From Rhodamnia argentea (Eukaryota > Streptophyta > Magnoliopsida > Myrtales > Myrtaceae), in assembly GCF_020921035.1 (NCBI RefSeq), contig NC_063157.1, positions 806,001 through 870,000 on the forward strand: 64,000 bases of DNA, in the 5' to 3' direction. Under the pieces are notes generated by a model. It ran no database searches, had not been told where the DNA came from, and saw only the letters and a list, made by a program, of their open reading frames with translations. Positions within the stretch are counted from its first letter, which is position 1; the number at the start of each line of letters is the position of its first letter. This document shows positions 1 to 11,619 of the stretch, in pieces. Made by a program: the position numbers and the translations under genes.

Positions 1-239
1 AATTCTACTCGTAGAATTTCGATTTGGATGGTTCCTTTTTTATATCCTATATCTCGACTCTTTCTTGATGACATATGAAATCAATACTTTGGGAAAAAGA
101 TACGCCATTATTGAATAATTTTTTGGGAGTGCTTGTAAACGGGGCCCGGGTTTGAACGGGTTGAAATTGATGGGAGAGGACTTGGTGGGATTCACTCGTG
201 AAGCCAAGCTCTTACGCATTTAGTGGTTGACCTGTTCTA

Positions 240-475
240 GTCTCCATTCTTTTCGTAAAAAATAAATCATTTGAAGAATATTTTCTCAAAATTATCACTT
301 GTATCGTTTATAAAAATAAATGAGAATGTTTTCATTATCGATAACAACTTGCATCCAGACATTTCGTGGACGATAAAAATACTTTCCACTCATTCAGTTT
401 TGCTAATGATACAAGCAATGATGTTTAGGAAAATGTTCTCCAAATTATTCATTTTTCGCAAAACAAACGAAGCCT
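240..475. repeat. MITE-like inverted repeat, GTTTGTTTCG family, copy 1
   Basis: The two ends are imperfect inverted copies. The left part reads TTTTCGTAAAAAATAAATCA and the right part, read on the other strand, is GTTTGTTTTGCGAAAAATGA. Both continue into ATTTG-rich and ATATTTTC-like tracts. The same pattern recurs at 7771-7977, in part at 9890-9972, and at 50105-50315. This indicates a dispersed non-autonomous element, now decayed. The 115-residue reading frame within it shows no protein features and is not called as a gene. Confidence 0.55.
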
Positions 476-609
476 TGAAAGGGAACCCGTGGAGCACGCT
501 CGAAGTCGTGATCAATTCACTTTATAGTGGGTCGGTATCTACCCACCTGGCTTCTTCATCATGCTCGTCAATAAGTAATCAGACCTTAATTTGGCAACCT
601 CATCCTTAT

Positions 610-617
610 TATAAATA
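610..617 (+). promoter_or_regulatory. TATA box of the unit A peptide gene
   Basis: TATAAATA lies 76 bases upstream of the ATG at 693, a normal plant spacing. The matching site in unit B (about 1732-1739) reads TATGAATA and departs from the consensus. Confidence 0.5.
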
Positions 618-692
618 GCAAAGAGTGCTTAGTGCTTTGCCCATCTCGCATCCATAAGTCCATAACGAGTTCTCAACTGAAAAGGGACGGCA

Positions 693-968
693 ATGAGCAA
701 GGCTCGTTCCTCCTCTTCTTGCGTCGCCCTCCTCATTTGGTGCTCCATGTTGGTCATGGCCTTCAACTTCCTCCCTCGAAGCTCTGCCGATCCGCAGGTT
801 CCAATTCCGCTCTACTCCAGCAAGTTCTCTCTCCGCTTCTCGACTTGTGCCTTGACGTGGATCGTCGCTGCACAAGGAGCCCAAGGTGGTCATCACTTTT
901 TTACAGCGGAAGGCAGCGTTCCTCGTCGAGCCTCTATTAGGAATGTCAAAACTAATACGACTGCATGA
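693..968 (+). CDS. Small secreted-peptide-like protein, copy A
   Basis: I do not recognise the family. The frame encodes 91 residues. It opens with a basic/serine-rich stretch, then a hydrophobic run (about residues 10-25, LLIWCSMLVMAF) that looks like a signal peptide, then a proline and serine segment with VPIPLYSSKFSLRFST. Support for coding is that the same protein pattern, from the hydrophobic run through KFSLRFST, is preserved in unit B at 1797-1955 despite many base differences. A TATA box lies just upstream. The tail after residue 55 is less certain, because the copies diverge there and an intron is possible. It lies tail-to-tail with the kinase gene at 2978-5977. It could be a secreted peptide precursor or a decaying fragment of a larger gene. 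Confidence 0.4.
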   Translation: MSKARSSSSCVALLIWCSMLVMAFNFLPRSSADPQVPIPLYSSKFSLRFSTCALTWIVAAQGAQGGHHFFTAEGSVPRRASIRNVKTNTTA

Positions 969-1714
969 GCAGAAACTACAACCTCCCCCATACGAGGGCT
1001 TTTCCTTTTGCGCCTTTTCTTCGAGTTATAGCAATATTCAGTGCAGGCTAGTTGCTTTGGTTGGGAGTAATCTCATTTGTACTTGTTATGATTCTTAAGC
1101 TCAAACATAAGGACTGTGCCGAAATCGGTCAATATACAGTCACAAACCATAGTAGATGTTGCTTTTCTTCTGTGCAATTATGCCATGGCTGGTTGGCTTG
1201 AGTTTTGCTCATCTTATTGCACTTACTCGCGCTCATTTTACTTCGGCAAGCCTCGTTCATTCCCTGTCCGGATCATTCTCCTTTTCAGTGAAGTTCATAA
1301 CCGTTCGCCACTGAGAATATTACCTCCTCCGCTTAACGGTCGGGCTCTATATGGGTGAGTCAAGTAGCACAAACCAGATTTGTCTCAAAGCAGACAAGCC
1401 ACAAAGTTAGCCTGCCCAACAAACAACAAGAGAACCTTAACAACAATGTTCCATGCATCTGAACTTCCCAGTGATGGAAGAAGAGATTGCATATGCGACT
1501 TCGGCCTGGTGATCGTCAAGATGTCCTAGTATTTCTACAGCAATCTGGAATCACCCTAACCCGCATGATAAGCGGTCAATATCCTTAGTAGGAAAGGGGA
1601 AAAAAAAAAAAAGGACCCAAGGGGAGTGGGATAGTTAGTAAAGAACCAGCACTTGTCTGGTTCAATTGTAAACAACCTTGTATGCTTTGGATCTCATCGT
1701 TTTTCTTTGTTGAC

Positions 1715-2770
1715 TGGCAATCTCATCCTTATTATGAATAGCAAAGAGTGCTTACCAACTCCCATCCAGGTCCATAACAAGTTGAGGACTAATAGGATGG
1801 CGATAAGCAACGCCCACTCCTCTTCTTCTCTCACCATCCTCCTCTGTTTCCTGCCGTTGATCATGACCTTCAGCTCCGACCCTCAGAGCTCCGCCAAGCT
1901 GCGGGTTCCGGTTTTGCCCTACTCTGGCAAGTTCTCTCTCCGTTTCTCGACTTAAGCGGTGGCATGGATTGTTGCAGCAAAGAAGAAGCACGAGGTTGGG
2001 TTGGTGGCGATAGGGTGGTGACGGGCAGGGCAGTCAACCTCATCGAAAGTCCATTCAAAATGGTAAGAACAATACAAAGACATGAGCAGAAATTGCACCC
2101 CCCATGGGAGGGCCATTCCCTTTTCGTCTTCCTTCAGGAAACAGTCCCGCCGGCCAGAACTCGCCTTATAATAAGATTCAGTGCAGGCTCGTTGCTTGAT
2201 AGGGAGAATCTTATTTGCACTAAATACGGAGTCACAAACCCATCAATGTGGCTTTCTTATGTGCGATTATGCCATGGCTGGTTGGCTTGATTTGCTCATC
2301 TAAATTACACTTCTCATACTCTAATTCTGCGGAATACTATCATTATTACAGTGCACGAAATGTACTTCCGCTAGCCTCAATCGTTGAGCATCCGGACATC
2401 ACCATTCACCAAGAATCATACCTCCTGTAAAGAGGAAGGACAAACCTCCTGTGAAGTGTCTATAAACTGAACAGGGAGAGGACTGCACGCTTTGCCTGAA
2501 GTGACTAATCTTAGCAGCAGATTGTGGTTGAACAATCTTAAGTGCAAGTCAGTAGCACAAAACAGACTGATCTCGAAGCAGAGAAGCCACAAAGGCTTAT
2601 CTGCCGAACAAACACAAGAACCTTAACAACGCTGTCTTTGCAATGATGGGAGAAGAGATTGCATACACAACTTACGCAGGTTGATAATCAAGAAAGCAAC
2701 CAGCCGTTCTAGTTTTTCTACAGTAACCTGGAATTCCCCTAACCCACATGGTAAGCAGGCAATATCATTC
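1715..2770 (+). repeat. Tandem duplication, unit B
   Basis: Second copy of the 585-1600 segment, starting about 115 bases after it ends. It runs almost to the 3' end of the kinase gene on the other strand, so kinase transcripts may read into it. Confidence 0.75.
1797..1955 (+). pseudogene. Small secreted-peptide-like protein, copy B, shortened
   Basis: The frame encodes 52 residues starting MAISNAHSSSS, with a hydrophobic stretch (LTILLCFLPLIM) and the motif VPVLPYSGKFSLRFST shared with copy A. Directly after this motif copy B has a TAA where copy A has TGT. Beyond the stop, the frame still resembles copy A (WIVAA is found in both), so the stop is probably a later change in B. Its TATA-like element is also off consensus. 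It may be a dying copy or a shorter functional form; the sequence alone cannot decide. Confidence 0.4.
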
Positions 2771-2977
2771 AATCAACCGAAAAAACAAGGACATCGCAGA
2801 GGAAAATGGAAAACCCGAATGTCAAACCACCCAAAGAAACCAATCTATCAGATCCACTGAGCAGCGTCTTTCCTGGCAGATCCAATAAATAACACAGCCA
2901 GTGTCCCACCGCATCAGTTTAAGTCTCAAGCCATAGAAGTTCAATTTTCAATACACAAATTCTCAGGCCGAATAGCT

Positions 2978-5977
2978 TCAAGCATTACGGTGTGTATTTT
3001 CTGATGCAATCTCCTCCTTGACCTCCTTGTTCCCATCCTTATCTTCTGAGATGAAGTCCGGACTGTCCTCAGCGACCGACAACCCATCATTATACTCTCC
3101 AGGCTTTGGCCCATTGAAGAGCTCGTGATTTTCTAGTGCGGCTACTTTATCTTTCGCTTCACCCTTCAGAAGCTCCAACACCTCAAGCATGGTGGGTCTC
3201 TTCTCTGGCTGGCTCTGAGCACATATTAGTGCCACGAACACAACTCGCTTAAACTCTTCCTCCGCATACTTTCCATTAATCCTTGGATCTGCCAGGTCGC
3301 TGAACTTCCTTTCACAGGCCAGCGGTAAAGCCCAGTCAGTGATCGTACGCTTTGTAGTGGCATTCAGTTTCTCGAGGGGTTTCTTCCCACTGGCAAGCTC
3401 AAGCAATAGAATGCCAAAACTATACACATCACAGCTCTCTGATGCCTTCCCTAGCATAGCATATTCCGGGGCCAAGTAGCCAAGAGTACCCTTAACTCTT
3501 GTTGTTACATGCGTCGCACCGTCGGGAATGAACTTTGCAAAACCAAAATCAGCAACTCGGGCCTTGAAATCAGAATCCAGCAAAACATTGCTGGCTTTGA
3601 TGTCCCGATGAATGATATGTGGCGTTGCATGGTGGTGAAGATACCTAGATTGACAAAAGGGAAAAAAAAAATTATAAGCAGTTAATGACACCTCTGTACA
3701 GAGCCATAGCTAAAACATAGCTAAAACAATACTCTATTCTCTAACTACGTGTTAGAAAGTCCAACCCAAAAACTTAAACTAATAGCTAGAAGGAGACCAC
3801 ATGAATATAAAGAGCATTTAGGTCCCGTTGTCAAACAAAGTGGGACAATACTTCAACACTTCTTCTCACATGCAAGCCGGATTATGAGTGACACGTGAAA
3901 TTTTTTACTACGCACATTCACGTGGAATTTTACCATGCACATTCGAGAAAGGGTTAGCACTAGCTCTAATACCATGTTAGAAAGTCCAAACCAAAACCTT
4001 AAGCTAATAGGTAGAGGGAGATTTAATAGGGAGAGGGAGACTACATGAATGTAAAGAGCATTTAGGACTTGTTGTTAAACAATGTGGGACAATACTTCAA
4101 CACTACGAGACTTGATCACTCGAACTCTAAAACTTCATGTAGATCTTTGATATAGTAGAAAGCAGAACCATCTTACAAAAAGAAAGAGTGTAGTGAGAAA
4201 TGTATCACTAGTTTAGCTTTATTATAGAGCCAAAGTGGTCATTCAACCCCTTCATAAGGGTTTAAATAAAATAAAATAAAATAAAAATACAGGCAGGGTT
4301 GCTCAACACTCACGCAATTCCCTCAGCAGAGCCTATTGCAATATTCATCCGCCTGTTCCAGTCAAGAAGGCATTCTGACGAGTGCTGCCCATGCAGGTGG
4401 GAGAGTAAGCTTAAATTTGCCATGTAATCATATACAATCAGACGCTCTTGCCCTTCCGCACAATAGCCACGAAGGCTAAGCAAATTGTCATGCCGTACTC
4501 TTGCTAGTATCTCAACCTCAACACCAAATTCCATTTCTGCTTTGTTGCTCCAGACCTTCAGCCTTTTCACTGCAATCTGCAAATATTTCACTTTAAGAAT
4601 AGAAGCCACTCCATAAAATAGGAAAATTTGGAGTAAAATGCGGATGCAAAGAATTAAGATCCATTTTAATGTCTGAACACAAAAGAAAGGATCTCTTTTG
4701 ATGGTGATTGAACATGCACACTGAAAAAAGCTTCGCCACTGGCACAACCTGTCAACGTCACTTGAAGAAGAATGGGAAATCAGAGAAGAGGGCCACTAAA
4801 GGGTTCATACTCTCCTTCTCAAAGATTGTGCAATTTTTACACGCCTCATAATATGAAACCTCTTATAGATAACTCTGATTTCAGAGTTGACTATTGGTCA
4901 GGATGTCATACTAGCAAAGTCCAAACAATAAATCACATCCTAGAAATGTAGAGATCTTTGGAGTCGAATCTCAGAGAAATATATAGCGCTCCATCTCCCT
5001 AGTCGTCTTAGCCAGGCACAATCACCACCAAGAGCCCTATTCAAAGAGAGGAGTTCAATTACACCACACTTCATAAGTGGCCAAAACTATCATACATTAT
5101 AACTCAGACTTTACCAAAGTTACTGTACTTCATCTAGTTCCACATCCTAGACAAAAGTCAAAATGTACAGGACTTCACTATTAATTACTTTGGGAAAGCT
5201 TCATCCAGAAAAATGTCCTCAACAATGCATTTTCTACTGAAAAAGAGACTTGGTGTCTCATATTTTTGAATTTCTCACTGCAAGGAATCTAAGGATGGAT
5301 AGGCATAACCAAATAGCAATACAAAAAATCAACATAATCACAACAAATTTGAATGAAGCAATTAGTTATTACTTGAGATCCATCCCATAGCTGTCCCCAG
5401 TAGACACTGCCAAAAGCACCTTCTCCAAGCTTATTATCGTAATTAAAATTATTTGTAGCTGAATGTAGTTCCTTCAATGAGAATATCCTCCATGTCGGCT
5501 GCTTTTTGCCCCGTTGGTTTCTGTGATGCAACTCGCACATCAGACCATTGTTACACTGCTAAAGAAAGCCAGAAGAAAAATATAGAGGCACCTCTCCAGA
5601 AAAATCAAGACATCAACAAGCAAATAGGACATCATTATACAAGTTCTTGCCATCTCTAGCTTCTAACAGCAGCTAGACACTAGACAGAACATCAAAACAT
5701 AAATTTTATCACAGACCCATGTAACAATCAGTGAAATCCCAATCGGATCAAGAATCTGAACCCTCCCTAGATCACATTTGACTTGGGCAAAAGGAAAATC
5801 AACCCGGAAACACGGTTCATCCACGTCTAAATTCAACAACAGATGAAGCAAAACGACCCCGAAAGCACACGATCAGTCAGTTTCAGAACCAGCATAGCAA
5901 TCCATTACAGAAAAAGAGAGGGAGCGAACTCACCGATCCAGTCGCTTCCCAAAACAGAACACAGGGCAAAACGCCAT
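2978..5977 (-). CDS. PTI1-like cytoplasmic receptor-like kinase (At3g15890 type)
   Basis: A Ser/Thr kinase of the receptor-like cytoplasmic class, resembling 'PTI1-like tyrosine-protein kinase At3g15890'. Joining four exons (5934-5977, 5373-5520, 4314-4576, 2978-3644) with GT-AG borders and matching phases gives 373 residues. The first exon is only 44 bases and encodes MAFCPVFCFGKRLD; two cysteines near the N-terminus could be S-acylated, since no transmembrane segment is present. Kinase landmarks in order are GEGAFGSVY, AVKRL (lysine), IIHRDIKASN (HRD catalytic loop), VADFGFAK (DFG) and GTLGYLAPEY. The acidic C-terminal tail (about residues 320-373) is outside the kinase fold. All catalytic residues are present, so an active RD kinase is expected, probably in membrane-linked signalling. 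The third intron contains a TRIM element. Exon joins are my reading of splice signals; the first join, using a weak pyrimidine tract, is the least certain. Confidence 0.88.
3750..4102 (-). mobile_element. TRIM (small non-coding LTR retrotransposon), looks whole
   Basis: Two direct repeats, 3750-3858 (109 bp) and 3975-4102 (128 bp), have TG...CA ends and flank a non-coding interior of about 116 bp. Read on the minus strand, the first LTR ends ...TTTCTAACA and is followed at once by TGGTATTAGAGC, a primer-binding site for initiator methionine tRNA. A purine tract, GTGAGAAGAAG, lies before the second LTR. A perfect 5-bp target duplication, CTACG, is at 3745-3749 and 4103-4107. About one tenth of aligned LTR positions differ, suggesting an insertion some millions of years old. 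It lies in intron 3 of the kinase gene, in the gene's own orientation. Confidence 0.88.
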
Positions 5978-6350
5978 TTCAGCGCCCGCCCACCAATCAA
6001 AACCCACTTCTCTTTCCTCCCCCTCTCTCTCCTCCCTTCCTCTCTCAGCTTCTACCTCTGCCCCGAGCAGCTCGCAACTCGTCGCCCTTCCTCTTCTTCT
6101 GCGGTTTCTCTCTCTAGAACGAAGCCCGGTCAGCGGAGAAGAGAAGAAAAGTGAAGCAACCGTAACTGACGAAGAGATGCCAAACGTGAGCCTCTCGAAA
6201 GGAACACTGCACTCAACATTTGCTCCGCCTTTCTTACTTTCCTCAGAAAAAGCAGACACACACAGCGAATGTCGTGCAAGCGCCTCCGTTTCGCTGGAGA
6301 AGAAGGTGTGAAAGCCAAGTCTCCTCTCTCTCTCTCTCTCTCTCTCTAGA
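5978..6350 (-). promoter_or_regulatory. 5' leader of the kinase gene with CT/GA repeat
   Basis: The region upstream of the kinase ATG has pyrimidine-rich tracts and a (CT)n run on the plus strand at about 6322-6348, seen as (GA)n in the direction of transcription. Such repeats are common in plant 5' leaders and core promoters. No certain TATA box was found. The reading frames on both strands here are low-complexity shadows. Confidence 0.4.
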
Positions 6351-7016
6351 GTTTGGTCGTTTCGGTCTAGCTGTTTTCAATTTTCAAATTTGCCCCAACT
6401 GGGGCCCCAAATGGGGGACCATTCCTTAATTTTTAATCACATCTGTACCTGTTGTGCAAATTATTCAAATGACATAAAACCGATTTCGATGTTCGGCTCA
6501 TTATTGATTTTTACCTTTGTCTTTGATGAGAGTTTGGTTTTCGGGCGGGCAACAACCTTTTTCACGGCATTGCCAGAAAAAAATTTAAGTGAAAATTCTC
6601 AAACTAGGTCGGGGAGGTATTTTTCGAGCCTATATGTTCTGAAAATAGTTTTGGGATGAACGAAGCATGATACCCACGTGATTAATTTGTAAATGCACTT
6701 ATACATTTGTATGATTGTATTCGATATGGATTCTGAGTTCTCAATTTTCAGGTGGGTCAAAAGCTAAATTCATTAGTGGATATGTGGGATAGCATTAATT
6801 CCTAGATTAGAGTGGTCTTCACATGCCTAGTGTCTTATCTTATGCGAAGAAGTGATGAAATGCTAATTATTAGAGATTTCGCCGATACGATTAATCGGCA
6901 TTCAAGAAACATTTTCGCTCTATGTTTTAACTAGCAAAACCCGTTTGTTGAACATTGGGGTTTTACCCCTTATTGCCTCACTTAGGAAAAAAAAAGTGTT
7001 GATAATCATTTTTCAT

Positions 7017-7127
7017 GTGATAATCCCGGCCCATCAACAAATTAAGTTGGACCTACCTTCACTCAAAAACGTAACCCAATAAGTTATGGAGACTTTTCTA
7101 GCACAACTTACACATGTATCCTAACAA
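7017..7127 (-). mobile_element. Possible solo LTR (TRIM-like fossil)
   Basis: On the minus strand the segment begins TGTTAGGATACATGTG and ends in a CA dinucleotide. Its size and composition resemble the TRIM LTRs at 3750-4102. No partner LTR, primer site or clear target duplication was found. A fragment at best. Confidence 0.25.
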
Positions 7128-7770
7128 TCTCCTCTTTACGTGTAAGCTCAATGTTAAATCCGTTCTCTTTTAATTCAAATTTAACTCTGCCCCAGAGTAT
7201 CTTAATTTGAATCTTCATTAATGCCCACCCTCATCGTTGGTCTCTTTCTCCCAACAGAATCATGAAGGCTTCCATTGGGTCCACAACTCCACGTTGCTAC
7301 ACCACAGCGAAAAAGCTACTTTGTCTTATTGCCAATGTGAGGAGAAAAAAGAAATCCTTACTTGATTGTTTAAATTCTCTTATTTGATTGGTTTTGGCTA
7401 GAGTTGGTCTTCCAAACGACACCAAAAAGTTTCAAAAACAATAAATAATAGTAAAAAAAAAAAGAGAGCAGGTATCTTGTTGGGCTTTGTGCTTCTTGAG
7501 TGGCTACGCTCACTTCCTCCTTTTTAGGAACCAAATCAGCATTTTTTCTAGAATTTTTTGGGCAATGTCTATAATCCAAGCGCAGCATTTGTTCTTATCG
7601 AGGAATAACTTAGTATAATCCAAAACAGTATAACCTGCAGTCAATTTGGTCCAAATCCTATGATATTGTTCCAATACCGTGAGTACTTCAACGACACGAG
7701 TGATTAGATTAACATACATTAGTAATAAAAATGCTTGACTTATCCGAATGGGGAATTGATTCCTTAAGGA

Positions 7771-7977
7771 TGAGTTTGTTTCGCGGGAAATGAGTAATTT
7801 GAAAAATATTTTCCTACAACTAATCGCATGTATCGCTTGAAATAATTAATCAATGAAAATATTTTTATTACCATAAAATATTTACATGCATGATAAATAT
7901 TTTTCGTGCATTCATTTTTATAATATGTCATTTTTTGAAAAATATTTTTCAAATCACTCACTTTTCACGAAACAAAC
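7771..7977. mobile_element. MITE, GTTTGTTTCG family, copy 2
   Basis: The best-preserved copy of the family. The left end reads GTTTGTTTCGCGGGAAATGA and the right end, read on the other strand, GTTTGTTTCGTGAAAAGTGA. The match continues for about 20 more bases (GTRATTTGAAAAATATTTT). The interior is AT-rich and non-coding. TAA is found next to both outer edges, which would fit a PIF/Harbinger-type 3-bp duplication, but the exact ends are unclear. Confidence 0.65.
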
Positions 7978-8332
7978 GGAGGCATAATTAAAATGTCAAA
8001 ATAAAAAAAAATAATCTAATACAGGAAGGTGCTTGAAAATGAAAAAAAAAAAACAAGAATTTGTTAAATTGCACAGATGTATCTATTTTTTAAATTGGTA
8101 AGGCAAGATGATGAAAGCTTTGCTGGAGATTGCGACAGACAAATAATTACATCGTACTGCGTGGGGCATTTTGCTTCAATTAAATCTACCGAGCGGACGT
8201 TGGAACTTGGAAGGGACAAATGCGGTTGCGGGTTGCAGGTATTATTAATGCTCGATCGATGCAATTACTTAATCCACTCAATTCAAATAAAAAAATAATA
8301 ATTTGCCGAATGAACATAGCTCTTTTTTTAAA

Positions 8333-8823
8333 GGTTAATACGATAAAAATCCTAAATTAATATACATGTGACAAATTTACTCTAAATTATATTTTTTATC
8401 ATAAAAAATCATAAACCGATATACTTGTGATAAATTTACTCCAAATCGGTACATTTGTGACAAATTTACCTTCAATTAGTTTTCGTTTAACTTAACCATT
8501 AAATTCCTAAGTTGGATGACACATAACAGTTGACGGGTGTACTAGCTTGAAATTTTTATCCTATGTTTGTCACAAGTGTATCAATGTGGGATTTTTCATA
8601 GTATTAACCCAATTTAACAAATGGTAAATTTGTCACAGGTGTACCAATTTGAAGTTTTTTGTAGATTTGTCACGTATGTAACAGTTTAGGATTTTTGGTG
8701 GTCAAAAAAATAGTTTCGGGTAAATTTGTTACAGGTGTACTAATTTATAATTTTTCGAGGTAAAAAAATTGGAGTAAAATTACCACAAATGTGCTAGTTT
8801 GGAGTTTTGCGTGATATTAATTA
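8333..8823. mobile_element. Long-inverted-repeat MITE, Mutator-like
   Basis: The two halves form an imperfect long palindrome. The left end GGTTAATACGATAAAAATCC matches the reverse complement of the right end, AATTAATATCACGCAAAACT. Both continue into repeated blocks of the type 'ACAAATTTACTC' on the left and 'GAGTAAAATTACC' on the right. TTTTTTAAA flanks both sides (8324-8332 and 8824-8832) as a possible 9-bp target duplication, though it is low complexity. Size, long terminal inverted repeats and 9-bp duplication suit a non-autonomous Mutator-like element. Confidence 0.6.
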
Positions 8824-9237
8824 TTTTTTAAATTATTTCAATGACTTGTCTTTTTGTCTTTTACTCTGGACGGCCATGCTTCTTAAAGTAAGGTCTCTTC
8901 CGCCGTATTTTTGTTTTTTACCTGGCAGAGAAAAGAGGAGATGATATACTTTATACATTACCACCATATCTTCACTTTGAGGTCCACTGCCAGTTCATCT
9001 TTCTTTCGCAGAGATGAGCAGAAACGTAGGTCCACATTGCAAATATGATTGCCAATACAAGAATCACATAAAAGGTTTTGTTAACGAGTGATTTCGGGTC
9101 ACTTATCAATCACACTTAGTAAGTAAATCTTTTGATTTTCTTGCATTAATCACACTATATGGGAGAGGCGCAATGCATTGAAGATAGTAATAATCTAAGT
9201 AGCATCGACTCTGACAAAAAAAAAAAGTAGCACAAAT

Positions 9238-9690
9238 ACCGACATCGACACGCGACACGACACGACACGCCGACACATTATTTTTAAAATAAATAGAGAA
9301 TCTCGACACATTTGAACACGTTGTATGTTAAATGTACATGTTTATGGATACATGATAATGTATATATAAAAATATAAGTGTGAGTTTCTTTTTTTTCTTC
9401 TTTTAGGGATTCACGAGTAGTTTTTTTTTTAATTTTTATGGATGGATATATTAATTTTGGGATGGTTAGATATATGACTTAAGTAAATATATTTGATAAA
9501 TTTACATTTTGACCCCTAATTTATTGAAAATGCTTAAAATTGACCCGTGCATATCAAAATGGCATGTCAAGATGCTAGACTCTCGTGTTGCTGGTGTGTT
9601 CGAAGCGCTAACTACATGTTTGTCACATGTCGGAGAGTGCCCAAGAGTGTCAAACATAATGTGACACGACAATTAGGCTCTCGGAGAGTA
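9238..9690. repeat. GACAC-rich decayed repeat
   Basis: The left part has CGACACGCGACACGACACG and the right part has TGTCACATGTCGGAGAGTG and ATGTGACACGAC, with AT-rich DNA between. Clusters of CGACAC motifs are typical of a decayed transposon family common in plants. No clean terminal repeats or target duplication are seen, so the class is left open. Confidence 0.3.
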
Positions 9691-9889
9691 TTAGTACTTC
9701 CTTGGTAATAATCATAGTTTTAGGGATCTTATTAACAATTACATCTTTATATAAATTTTGATCAGCTTTTTTCCTTAGTCCGTCTTTCTAAAATTATCTC
9801 TCGAGGCTCATATCACTTACATAAATTAATAAAAAAAAATATTGTCCTCGTCCACGAGAATCTTTTGACAAAAATTATTATCGGTAATG

Positions 9890-9972
9890 AAAATATTTTC
9901 ATTGATTAATTATTTTCAATCATACATGTGCTTATTTATTCATTTTTTTTTTAAACAAACGCATCCTAAGGA
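9890..9972. repeat. MITE, GTTTGTTTCG family, partial copy
   Basis: The segment from ATATTTTCATTGATTAATTA to AAACAAACGCATCC matches one half of the element at 7771-7977. The other half is missing or too diverged to see. Confidence 0.4.
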
Positions 9973-11619
9973 TTTAGAAATTTTTATGACAAAAAAAAAG
10001 GGATTTAGAAATTTACCCCAAAAAAGAATCTCAACTATTTCAATGAACACATCTCTGTTGTTTTCTGCCATTACTGCCTAGAAATGTCAATATAGGATTT
10101 CCTTTTTATTTAACATGACAAAGCAATGAGGAAATGGGGAATGTCGGTGTGTTTTTCCAGGAACAAGACATGCACGCTCACCTTTGTCTGCTTCTCTGGT
10201 TTTCATAGATGCTTCTCATCACTCTACGCAAGTGCTGGGGGGGGATAATAAGGACTTTTGGGAGTGGGACGCTGGGTGAAGAAATTCAATCAAATCTTTC
10301 CCAAAGTATACAAAAACGACAAGAGCGTGATCCTCGCAACAAAGACCGACTTTCGAAATATCACGAAGCTCGATAATTAAGTCCATAGGACTTAGGGTCG
10401 AGGGTTCTTCATTCCATCTCCGGTGCATGACGATAATAGTTTTCGACAGGGGATTTGTTTAAATTGCGCATTTGTTGAGGTCCTAATGTCGCAAAATAAC
10501 TTATCTATTTTCAAATGAAAGACATTCGAGTATTTTTCAAGACTCCTTTGGCTTTGTCAGATTCCACTGTGTTGGTCTTATTTCATTCAATCTTTGTGGG
10601 GACGACTGTCCTTCTTTCTTTTTCTTTTTTGGTTTAAGAGTAGGAAGTTGATGGCATATTTCGATGCCCCACTACTTGGCAGCTGGCGCTTGCTGCATAA
10701 GGTTCCAATTCTCTTGGGTGGTATGCCTACCAATGATTAATGTCAGAGAAGAGTGCAAAAAACATTACAAGTTTCTAATTCCTACAGGACAAAAAACTGC
10801 CGTAAAGTCATTCTACTGTGTGTTATTCTCGACGTCTTTACCAAACTTAAAAAACAAGACAAAAGCTGTGAAATTCAGACATGCTGGTGCACTTCTTCTC
10901 TTTTTCGTCCATTTGGACTTTTTCTTTATTCAAATCGTTGACTAGATTTTTATTAATTACCAGGAAAGTGATGAATTCGTAGATTGTCTTCAAATTGGTT
11001 TCTGGGTTTCTTTTGAATCTTCTAAATTTACTCGTCTATTTGTATTGTTACTCTGTTTTACAGCTGCCACAACAAGACAGAGATACCAGCAAACCTCTGG
11101 AAAAAACAAAATTCTATTGAAAGTAGGTATCTTTAGTTAGTAATTTGTTTCTTTTTGTTTTGAAGAAGCGGAATGGTATTTAACTATCTAGAACTTTCCT
11201 TTGTATAGTATATAAAGCCTTCAAAAATTTCAATGGAATTGACTGAATTTCTTTCCCCTTTGGAATGCTAATCACAGTGGTAATTTTTGAGTGTCTTTAC
11301 ATCCCTTAGCCATAAAAGAACGTATTTACATCTCTTTAATGTGCATAATGTATACCGGTATATGGGAATTCACTTGGAATTAGTATATGTGCATTAACCC
11401 ATCTGCGTTTGGTTTGGTTTTGGGAATGGACTTTGGGGAAATGCAAAAACCTTTATTCTAGGAATTTGGGGAAATGCAAGTTGCATTTGGTAAAAATTCC
11501 TTTGTAAAACAACATTATTTTGGTTAGATAATGTTTGACAAAATTCTTCTTGCAAAGGGCTTTCACTGCTTTTTGTCTACTTTTCATTAAAAAAATATCA
11601 AACCCTTTGTCGGCCTTCG

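Larger units (their letters stand above)
585..1600 (+). repeat. Tandem duplication, unit A
   Basis: This segment is repeated in the same order and orientation at about 1715-2770. Shared landmarks are the TATA region and peptide start (600-850 against 1725-1955), the stretch around the ATGCCATGGCTGGTTGGCTT match (about 1180 against 2269), and the stretch beginning AGTAGCACAAA (about 1366 against 2552). Identity is high but interrupted by small indels, so the duplication is not recent. The edges are estimated by eye to within some tens of bases. Confidence 0.75.

Noticed and set aside
9238-9300. CRISPR-like or satellite reading of the CGACAC repeats
   Set aside because: There are no regular spacers and the genome is eukaryotic; the motif cluster is short and irregular.
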